Shown in pieces: positions 22,239 through 31,100 of a stretch of DNA of 64,000 bases. Made by a program: the position numbers and the translations under genes. Source of the stretch: Pseudocercospora fijiensis CIRAD86. Its lineage: Eukaryota; Ascomycota; Dothideomycetes; Mycosphaerellales; Mycosphaerellaceae. Every line of letters starts with the position of its first letter. The first letter of the stretch is position 1. The stretch covers positions 7,068,500 through 7,132,499 of the forward strand of contig NW_006921533.1 of assembly GCF_000340215.1 (NCBI RefSeq). Direction: 5' to 3'. The notes under the pieces were generated by a model. That model was not told the origin of the DNA, did not search any database, and saw only the letters and a program-made list of their open reading frames with translations.

Positions 22239-24872
22239 CTAACTGTTGCGGCTATACAGACGATCTGCCTGCATACTAGTAGACTCTGCGAGGCTGTTTC
22301 TTATCTTATTAACTGCCGTAGTACGCTGCTGTAGTATAAATGGTATTATAGCTAGTAAGGCAGTATTAGCTATACGACGTATATTAAGCGCGTTCTACGC
22401 TACCTCTCTTGCAGCCTGTTCCTACTTCTCCTTCTCCTTATCTTTAGTAGCCTTAGCCTTTATATCGAGGCCTGTACGCCACTTAGCTAATACCTCTAGA
22501 CCAATACTCTTTAGGATGTCGATAACTTCCTATATCGAGAAGGGCTGCTTATGCTATTAAAGCTTCTAGAACTAATCTACAAAATCCGCCGCTTTCTGCT
22601 TTAGGAGATCCTCGTCGATAGCAATATCGTTCTATATATTAATAGAGTTAGCGGCAGTAAATACGTTCGCAATATTAGCTAGTATACGATTATCGATAGT
22701 CTCTATCGATAGAATGTCGAATCTTATACGATTTAACTAATACGGATACCGAATATTAGGTCGCTTTGATACCCAATCCTTTAGCATACTGAATCCGAAT
22801 GCTAGGCGAGTACCGGCTCTTAGTGCCTTGAATTTCGGAGGAGTAGCACCCTCTAGAGGTGTATCGATATAGAGGGTATTTAGGTCTAGATTGCAGATGT
22901 TATAGCAGTCTTCTACTACTAGTAGCTACTAGAAATATATTGCCTTGTCCTTACTAAGATATCGAAGGACGACCTTGCGTAGGTATATGCCGTACTAGCC
23001 GCGGAGATGATTATTCTAGAACTTACGCTATATTCGAGGAATCTTGTCGCGTAGCTCTATTTCCTTCTTAGTCTAATAGCTATTATTATTACTATTATCA
23101 CTATTATCGTTAGCGACTTCTCGAGTACCGGGCGTATTAGCATCTTCTCCTAGAAGCTTAGACTAGCGGAGACCTAATAGCCGGAATAGAGTATGCGATC
23201 TACGTCGGCCGCGCGGCCTAATCGCCGGATAGTTTGAGTCTAGTAGTAGCTGCTTAATGCTATTATTAATGTAGTACGGTAGGAAAATGAAGGCTAGGCT
23301 ACGTAGAATAGCACGACCAATACGACTAAGCCGCTAGATAACATCTTTAATATCGCGTGTAATAGTAAATCTAGCCTAAGCAACAAGCTTAATATCTAGC
23401 ACATTAAGGCCGATACTAAACGCAGTCGTAGCAACTATAATGCGGTGTTCTAATAGACTATCTAGATGCTCTATAGTCTTGCAGAAGCGACTATAGCGCC
23501 GCTTCTAGTCTCGCTTAGCGATACTGCTAGTATAGAAGGTCACTATAGTATATATATTAACACCCTTGTTGTCCTAAGTATATCGCTTCTTTAGGTCCTC
23601 GCATTTAGCGGTCGTCGCGACTAGCTAGTGCCGAATAACATTAGCTAAATCCTAGACATACTTACGACTATCGATAAATAGAAGGGCCTTCTTAATGTTC
23701 ATTAGCGTAGCTTGCTTAGTTTCTAGGTCGAATGCGCTACTAATTGTAAAGTAGAGGTACTTATATAAGCGGAGCTAGTTCTTTAGAATAGTGCGCAGCA
23801 TATATGTCGTATCTAGACGGTCGATACTACTACGGATAATTTTGGTCTAGAATGGCTGATTGCTAACGAGACGGAAGCTACTATACTTAAGCACAAACTC
23901 CTCTGTCTCCTTAGACATAGTCGCAGAGCAGCCAAGCTAGACTGTGTTATTACGGAGCAGCTTGCGCAATACAAAGATCTGTATATATTCCTTCCGAAAG
24001 TCGCGCCATTTGTTTATAAGATAGACTTCATTAATAACTATAAAACTAATGCGAGCGCGCACCTTTGGATCTTATAGCAGCTTCCGGAATGTAGGACTAG
24101 TACTAGTCTCTAGACTTAGGATAATATAATAAAAGCGGCTATTAGCGATATGCTCTAATAGCTTAGGCTAGAGGCTTATAGTTTCAGAGGTAATGTTAAC
24201 AGCGTTAACAATGCTATCTAGCTAAACCTGTCTATCTGCCTGTCTACCTAGTTAGAGTTACTAATAACGGTTGTCGATAGCCTCTACCTATTCCTCGCCG
24301 AGGCGGTTTAGTAGTGTAAATTGGAGCGTTATTAGGCCGGTTAGATACGTAAAGGCCATAAATACGAGACTCTTGCCCTCGCCTATCTTTGAGATTTGTA
24401 AGACATTACTGCTACTAAAGACAAGCGTATAGACTAGATCGATTTGGACATCCTTTAGCTAATAACCTTTACCTAGATAGAGGCGGTCTAACAGCTTCAC
24501 AAGGCTAGTAGTAACGATGTTGCGGTAGACGTTCTTTGCTTCTAGATATGCTGCTACATCGTATACGAGTTGCTTGACTTGATCCTATAATAAGCGCTTA
24601 GTCTTATTAGCGGTATTAATACGATCGCATCGACCCTAGAACTATGCCTTATAATCTTGCTTATTCTTAGGCTACTAGACCGCTAGCAGGTAGCTGAAAT
24701 CTAGTCGCTCTCGATTAACCGCAGCGCGCCTAGGAAGCTATACTAGAAAGTGCTGTTTATTACTCTAGCTATTAGCACGCTTGCGCCTATCCGTACGCTT
24801 CTTATTACGCTCCTTAGTCTTCTGCTGATTTACGGCATTCTGCTTCTTTCTGCTAAGGTTCTTAAGAGGCAT
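22239..24872 (-). pseudogene. RecQ-type DEAH helicase ORF remnant of the 10.2-kb element
   Basis: From ATG 24872 (MPLKNLSRKKQNAVNQQ) one frame runs 878 codons to a TAG at 22239-22241, broken only by TAG/TAA stops. A basic N-terminus is followed by the helicase core. The Q-motif-like GKGY..LKDVQIDLVYTLVF precedes motif I GEGKSLVF. Motif II reads INEVYLINKWRDF, where VIDEVH is expected, so both changes fit G-to-A and C-to-T. Motif III is GCSATMSKE. Motif V reads VATTAFSIGLNVLDIKLV and motif VI RLSRIGRA. The overall style resembles the RecQ-like helicases found in fungal subtelomeres, though this locus lies between ordinary genes. No zinc-binding RecQ domain was recognised. As assembled it is inactive. 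Confidence 0.82.
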
Positions 24873-25733
24873 TGTAGGCGGCGATGCGCGCTAGCTACTA
24901 TACTCGAGTGTCGGAAGCTAGATCTCGAAATATAGGCGGCGGCGGCGGCGATAAGGTCGCAAATACTAATATAGGACGAGGCGGGTCGGCACTCTAATAC
25001 ATTAGAGATTACGGAGCTCGAGTCGGTACGAACAGTTACTAGTGTTATTAGATAGCGAATGTTAATGTCGGAGATAGAATTTATAGGGTATAGCGACAAC
25101 GAGGTACACTTAGAAACACTCCGCAAGCGCCTAGAAGTAACTAGCGGCCCTTAAGGAAGTATAATCGAGTGCGAGGTCGTACTAGTTAATGCGGTAGCTG
25201 CGAGTAATAGCAAATGATTAATGGGTTGGGTTAGTAGAGGTATATAGCCCTCGGTAGCGAGATAAAGGCAAAGGTAGAAGAATTTAGGCATTCTAAGTAC
25301 GGGAGGTTCGAGAGATAGTTAGTGCGACGGCCCGTACGTGCTTTGTTTAGGCTTTTATATACTGTTTGTATATAAGTGACACTAGGTAGGGTAGAACAAA
25401 CGAGTCTCGTAGGAAACATATCTTAGTATATAGAAGATAGAGGTTTTAATTAACATTTTATAGAGTACTTTATATAGACAATTCTATAGACCGTATTAAT
25501 GCGTAGGACCCTTTTTCTGGGTTTGTCTATATCTGATATAGTTGTTGTTCTGTATTTCACTTTATACTAAATACCCGTAGGCAATTGTATAAGGGCCGCA
25601 CGGTTTGCCTTTAGGCGCTCCGCTATAGGCTTCGCATAGACCGCTAACCAAATAGATATTAGTGTACTTAGCATAGATAATATAAGAACGATTTAGAATA
25701 GAAACAAGCACAGGTGGAAGGTAGTGGGTAGGT

Positions 25734-25769
25734 AGAAGGTGGTATAGAAGGTGGTATGGAAGGTGGTGT
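25734..25769 (+). repeat. Right subterminal 12-bp direct repeat, 3 copies
   Basis: RGAAGGTGGTRT in three tandem copies ending 25 bp inside the right inverted repeat. It differs from the left subterminal repeat. Confidence 0.75.
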
Positions 25770-25794
25770 CCAAGCTAAGCCTACAAAGCGGGGC

Positions 25795-25810
25795 GCCTGA
25801 ATGGAGGTAG
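25795..25810 (-). repeat. Right 16-bp terminal inverted repeat of the 10.2-kb element
   Basis: Plus strand GCCTGAATGGAGGTAG, the inverted partner of 15625-15640 with one mismatch. Confidence 0.9.
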
Positions 25811-25818
25811 GGTCTTGG
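25811..25818 (+). repeat. Right copy of the 8-bp target site duplication (GGTCTTGG)
   Basis: Identical to 15617-15624 and directly outside the right inverted repeat. Confidence 0.93.
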
Positions 25819-26101
25819 AGGCCGATCAGATTGCTCCGTCAAGGCGTTTTCGGACTGGCTGTCTCCATTCTGGACATTCTGCTCTGCTCCCTCTTCGTAA
25901 TTGATCACGAAGGAGACAGCGATTTTGGCGTCATCTGGCCATTGCGCTTTAGGTGGATGTCGACCATATCTGATGACGGTCAAGCTTCTCCAGCAAGAAA
26001 ATACCGATTGCGGGAACTTACCCTATGAGGTCTCGTGCGAAGTCGTATTTCGTGCCTGCGTGTGGATCCTTGCTTGCGGCGTCAAGTGGCGGATAGTCCA
26101 T

Positions 26102-26560
26102 TTTGGATGAGGTTCTGGAGATCGAACGTGGTTCTGAGTAAGTGAGATACCTATCAATAGCTAGCTACCTCACATATCTATAGAGTTGGCCGTAGAGAGC
26201 TTGTTGGCATCTGAGCTCGCCTATCGTGGTATGTATGCATCTCGTATCGTGAACTCTAATGTCATTCATTATATGTTGATGGCACCCTTGCATGCGGAAG
26301 GCATCGAAGACGATAGACATGATGTTCAGTGCAGTAGTCTGGATGGTCCGGGACGATCACGGGATGTCTTCTTTGAGGAGTCTGCATGCAATGACGATCA
26401 CGGCTACGTCGTTTGGCTTCTCTCTTCGCCCGAGATTATTGTCACTTTTGTCTCCGACCTCACATCACGATAGCAATGCCGCTCAAGGTGTCGTGACCGT
26501 CTTGACCAAACCTGCTTCACCGAATGGAGTCGATGAAGAGCTTCCAGAATTAACGAAAAT
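26102..26560. promoter_or_regulatory. Divergent promoter region of the deacetylase and MFS genes
   Basis: 459 bp between start codons at 26101 (minus) and 26561 (plus). Short ORFs inside it are not convincing. Composition is normal, without RIP signs. Confidence 0.45.
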
Positions 26561-28177
26561 ATGACAACTGCAAGCCTCCTCCATCGCATCAGCAACGAGT
26601 TAGGCTTCACCACACTCGTCAACTCCAGCAAAGATGTCCACATCCTGCTCACGACCAGGTTCATCCGAATGTTCGCATACGGCTCAAGCACTCTGATTCT
26701 GGCTCTCTACTTCGCCAGTCTAGGCCATAGCGACACCAAGATCGGTCTCTTCATGACACTGACACTCGTAATACCTCTCCAACACATCCCATCAGTACCA
26801 AAACTGACATTTCCTAGGTCGGAGACGTCCTCATCTCCCTCGCCCTAACACTAGTAGCAGACACTCTAGGCCGTCGTCGAATTCTGCTTGTAGGAGCAGC
26901 TCTAATGATGTTCTCCGGAATCATCTTCGCCACATTCTCCAATTACTGGTTCCTACTCTTCGCAGCGATCGTGGGCGTTATCTCTCCCAGTGGAAACGAA
27001 ATCGGACCTTTCCGTGCCGTGGAAGAGTCCACGCTCGCACATCTAAGCGAGGCGAACACGAGATCAGATATCTTTGCTTTGTACGTTGTAGCTGGGACTT
27101 TAGGCGCTGCATCCGGTAGTCTGGGCGCAGGATGGCTTACGCAGAGTGTGCAAAGTCGGGGATGGAGTGAGGTTGCGAGTTACAGATTGGTTTTCTGGGT
27201 TTATGCGATCATTGGAGCCGTGAAGGCTGGAATGACGCTCTTGCTCAGTAAGAATTGTGAGATTGAGAAATCTGAGCCTGTGCCTGGAAACAATGTGGAG
27301 CTGAGGCAGCAGAGAGTGGACGCGGCCGAGGAGCAGCAGCCATTCCTTGAAGGTGACGATGCGGGAGAAGAAGAAGAAGAAGAAACCCCTCCGCCTAAAC
27401 CTGAGCCACCGAAGAAGCCTCGCTGGTTCCAGCTGTCGAAGAAGTCGCAGATCATCCTTGCGAAGCTCTGCAGTCTATTCGTTTTTGACTCGCTCGCGAG
27501 TGGAATGGTTCCAGCATCGATGATTGCATACTATGTCTCCCGCAAGTTTGGCATTGAAGAGGGTACGCTTGGCACAATCATGGCAAGTGCGCAGTTTGTG
27601 TCGAGTATGGGAAATATGCTCGCAAGCTCAGTGGCAAAACGAATCGGGCTGATACGAACAAGTAAGTTGAGATCATTCGCGAGGATCAGAGCGATTGATT
27701 GATGCTGACATTCTGACTGATGAAGTGGTCTTCACACATCTACCGAGCGCAATCTTTCTTGCTCTACTTCCGGTCCCATCATCACTTTTCATGACCATCG
27801 TGTTACTCGTTGCACGCTCGTCATTGGCATCTATGGATCAGGCACCCAGAAGTGCCTTTCTATCCGCTGTCGTCCTGCCCGAGGAGCGGACCGCGGTTAT
27901 GGGTGTCGTCAATACTGTCAAAACCACGAGTCAAAGTTCCGGGCCCTTGATCACGGGCATACTGGCTCAGGGCGGCCGCTTCTGGATTTCGTTTGTAGTA
28001 GCTGGTGGCTTGAAGGCTTCCTATGATCTGGCAATGCTTTCCATGTTCGCGAGCACTAAACTGGAAGGGGATCGAGCCAACGCAAGGTCTCACAACGCTG
28101 ACCAGCATGAGTTGGCGACGCAACAATCAAATGAGTCGCAGCGTCAGGCGACGACAGATAATGCCTCTCGTGGATAG
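26561..28177 (+). CDS. MFS transporter
   Basis: Three exons: 26561-26767, 26818-27661 and 27726-28177, with introns of 50 and 64 bp; 500 residues. The first half has the MFS signature between TM2 and TM3 (DTLGRRRILLVGAALMMFSG). A long cytosolic loop between the halves is very acidic and then Pro/Lys-rich (GEEEEEETPPPKPEPPKKP). The second half resumes with membrane helices and a QAPRSAFLSAVVLPEERTAV segment, and the C-terminal tail is hydrophilic. Related fungal proteins are annotated only as MFS transporters; the substrate is unknown. It starts 459 bp from the divergently transcribed deacetylase gene. A link to that pathway is only a guess. Confidence 0.85.
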
Positions 28178-28185
28178 TCGCCGGA

Positions 28186-31100
28186 TCAGAAATTCATCTT
28201 CAAAGCGATTGTTGGCTCTCGGTCCGTGGGGTCTCGTCTGCTGTTGCGATTGCCGGCCTGTGACTTGAGCACTTGCGCCATCAGTTGCTTGCGCTCTCCA
28301 GCCATGCTTGTGATCAGCGCTCTGAACGTGGCGCTGTCGGCAGCGGCAAGCTCCAAAGTCCTAGCTGCAATGCCTGCATAAGATTGCGGTCCGTCTTTGG
28401 CGGCACAACTGAGCAGCGCATTCAAGACGAGAACGACTGCCGGTGGCTTTTGCGCCGGGGACAACTTCGCGACATATGATGTCAAGGTGTGCGCCATTAC
28501 CAGCTTAGATTCATGCATTCCTTCCAGCTCCGGAGCTTCTAGAATGAAGCTGACCGCATGTGAAAAGGCCAGACGAGGCGCAACCCCTTGGAGCAGAAGA
28601 GTTCTGTAGCAGCCAGAGGCCACTTTGGTGGTGTTCGGTGCTGCGAGACTTTCACGAAGCTCGTTTATGTATCGGATGATGAGCGCATCATCGGTCTCGA
28701 ACAAGGACTGCGCCGCCGACAAGAGAACAGTGATTGCAAGCAAGGTGTTCTTCTCGCAGGGTAGACTGGCTTCGGTCTCTCGTTTCTGGGCATTTCTCAA
28801 GATGGCCAACATGCGTCTTAGAGCGTTCTGGACCTGTTGTCGAGTGTTTGGTCTTTCATCCTCGGCCAAGCTGGCAATGAATCTTCTGAAGATCGGAAGT
28901 GCTTGTGGCAAAACCGCTGCTTGGCAGCTTGCAGTGCTGAGGATGGTGACAAAGATATGGAGAATAGATGCATGGAGATCTGTCTTGATAATCGAGGGAA
29001 ACACCTCAGACACGTCGACCAGAGCTTGGAGTGCTGCGCGAACAAGTGCGATTGCTTCCTCGGACGTCTCGAGATGCGAAGCGACTGGTGAGTCTGCGAG
29101 ACCCGGCACCAGTCCAGCGATGACCAGGATTATGATACGCGTCAGCTCGAAGAGCTGTTCAATGTCGTCGGATAGATTTTCGCCGTTGATCGGAGTTTGC
29201 TGTCCCTTTCTTGACGATGGATGCACTAGGCACAGGTTGCGAGCAATCTCAACAATCACGCGCTGCACGCCGAGGCTTTCGGTGAGGACCATTCGATCGA
29301 GCAAGTCCATCGTCTCCGAAAAGACAACCTCCTGGTATACTGCATTGCCTGAGACTGACGGTCGGAGAATCTTCTTCAACGCTTCGAGAATGTCCAGATT
29401 TCGCTGCCGTGCAAGCACATCATCGTCGACGCTGCGCACTGCCAACGATTCGAAGGCCAGCCCATACAGGACGAAGAAGAAAGCGACAGGCTCTTCTCGA
29501 TAATTGATGCCTGTACTCTTCCGGACAATGCCATTCACAGCACCTGGCTCGCCATCCCCATTCTTCTGATCAGTATGCTTATTGTCGAGAGCGTCAAAGA
29601 CGAATTCGCTGTCCTCGTCAACCAAGCTGGCGATGGCATCCACAAGGCTCAGCCAAGAAGCATGATAGAACTTCAGAAGTGTTTCTCTGTTCAATGCAGC
29701 ATACACCAAATCCACGTCGGCAGACGTCGCAGGAGTGGCAGTAGTTGCAGAGATGTCCGGCTCAAATCGCAAGCGTGCGTACTCGCGCAAAGATGAAATC
29801 CAAAGAGGCACAAGCTGGCCAATGTGCGGCTTGACGACTTCGATCAAGTACTTTTGCTCGCCGCTGGCGATTTGCAATTCTGCCCAGGCAGAGAAGACTG
29901 CCGTGCGAACCATAACCTGAGCATTTGCACTCAGCGCTCTCAAATCGCCAATGCTGGCTGTATCCGTATCGCGCGAGAAACTGTCTAGCGCTGACTCGAG
30001 CGTCTTCAGTATCCGGCCCATGCGCTCTCGGTCAGTCACAATGCCAGTAGCGATGAATGTAGCGCAGACATTCACGGCTGCGGCAGCGAGCTCAGGCGAT
30101 GAGTCGGCTGCAAAAGCCGGTGTCAACGCCGAGCTGATCTGTGCTTGGTACTGTTCGAGCAGCATCGCTTCAGCGAAGTCTGGGTCTGGCGTCTTGCCAA
30201 ACATCTTCAAGATCTGGTCGATGATCTGCATACCCACAACTCTCAACGCCGCAACACCTGCGGTCGAAGCTGAAAATGCAATCCGGATCACGTCGGCGAC
30301 CCGGGCTTGAAGTGCTGCCTCGCCAGGACTATCGTCAGTTATGGCGGCTTCCTTACGGATCATCGCGATCAGGTTCAATAGACACTCCATGGCGAAAAGA
30401 CGCACTTGCCAACGCATCAACTCCTGTGAGACGACGGAGCCTGGGCGTCATCTTCTTTCTGTGCGCCGGCTGTGATTGCGAAGCCAGCGACTTCTTCATC
30501 TTGCAGGTCTGGCGCAGCAGGAGTGGTGGGAACTGCTGTCTTTGGTGCTTGTTCAGATCTTGTCATCGTCTTCGTGAGCACATTGTTGCATCGCTGGATC
30601 CAATCGCCCGGATCACTCGACCCGTTCTGCTGCAGCCAATTTGTGAAAATATTCTGTATTGACTTCTGGTCTGGTTCAAAATTCAGGTATTCCCAAAGGC
30701 GATCTTCCAGACCAGGTCTCGCAGCACCTATCACCTCTGGCGTGTCACGTCGCATCAGCGTAAACATCCCATGCAGCGCAAGGGAAGATATTTCTGGAGA
30801 CGAAGAGTCGATATCGGTTTGCAATCGCCGCACATAAGCGGCAAATTCGCTGTATCCTGGCGCATACAACGACAGGTGTTCTAAGCACCGCAGGCTCTCA
30901 AGCAAGACTGAAGGTTCCTCTTCTTCAGAAAAGAGACGAACGAGTGTTAGTATCATATCTCTGGCCTTGGCCATGTCCTGCAGGTCTGGTCCTAGAACAT
31001 TGATGATTGCATCGACTCCTCGAGCGATTGCTGCAGAGACTGGCAACTCCATCTCCATGTTGGAGGAGGCTTGCGCCAGCGTCTCTTCGTTGTGACCATC

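Larger units (their letters stand above)
15625..25810. mobile_element. 10.2-kb RIP-degraded TIR transposon with DUF6589-like and RecQ-helicase ORFs
   Basis: Length 10,186 bp. The ends are 16-bp inverted repeats CTACCTCYATTCAGGC (15625-15640 and 25795-25810), with one mismatch of C-to-T before A. The 8-bp duplication GGTCTTGG lies on both sides. From the left the element holds subterminal repeats, a plus-strand ORF remnant (16373-19511), about 2.7 kb of mostly non-coding DNA with five tandem-repeat blocks, a minus-strand RecQ-type helicase remnant (24872-22239), and about 0.9 kb to the right end. RIP decay fills the interior from about 15850 to 25690, while the outermost ~65-200 bp are much less affected. 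I know of no named superfamily with this gene pair. An 8-bp duplication also occurs in hAT, KDZ/Zisupton and some other groups. Confidence 0.9.
14601..26101 (-). pseudogene. PuuE-type polysaccharide deacetylase/allantoinase-family gene split by a 10.2-kb transposon
   Basis: Seven exons on minus: 26101-26022, then 25969-25811 joined in principle to 15616-15422, 15366-15273, 15221-15019, 14969-14949, 14900-14744 and 14696-14601. Every intron (47-55 bp) has GT...AG ends. Exon 2 is interrupted by the element at 15625-25810 plus one 8-bp duplication. Without these the coding length is exactly 1,005 nt with no stop: 334 residues. Conserved segments are DLIGYGRHPPKAQWP, SFVINYEEGAE, ESDFEYGSRVGIWR, GGHEIASHAYRWIDYH and LSPRSKALVFETYKELG. 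This matches the cofactor-independent allantoinase/NodB-related PuuE family of purine breakdown. Substrate is not provable here. As assembled the gene cannot make the full protein. Confidence 0.9.

Noticed and set aside
24750..25126. Overlapping ORFs of 61 and 98 codons at the start of the helicase remnant
   Set aside because: They are in other frames than the helicase reading and have no family character.
15625..25810. The 10.2-kb element as a Helitron, LTR retrotransposon, Starship or telomeric TLH block
   Set aside because: It has TIRs and an 8-bp duplication (not Helitron), no LTR or reverse transcriptase, no recognisable DUF3435 tyrosine recombinase near an end, and it lies between ordinary genes rather than telomere repeats.
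28625..29503. Plus-strand ORF of 292 codons
   Set aside because: Antisense to the LAA1/HEATR5 coding sequence; its Ser/Arg-rich composition is typical of a shadow frame. The 246-codon ORF at 33649-34389 is rejected for the same reason.
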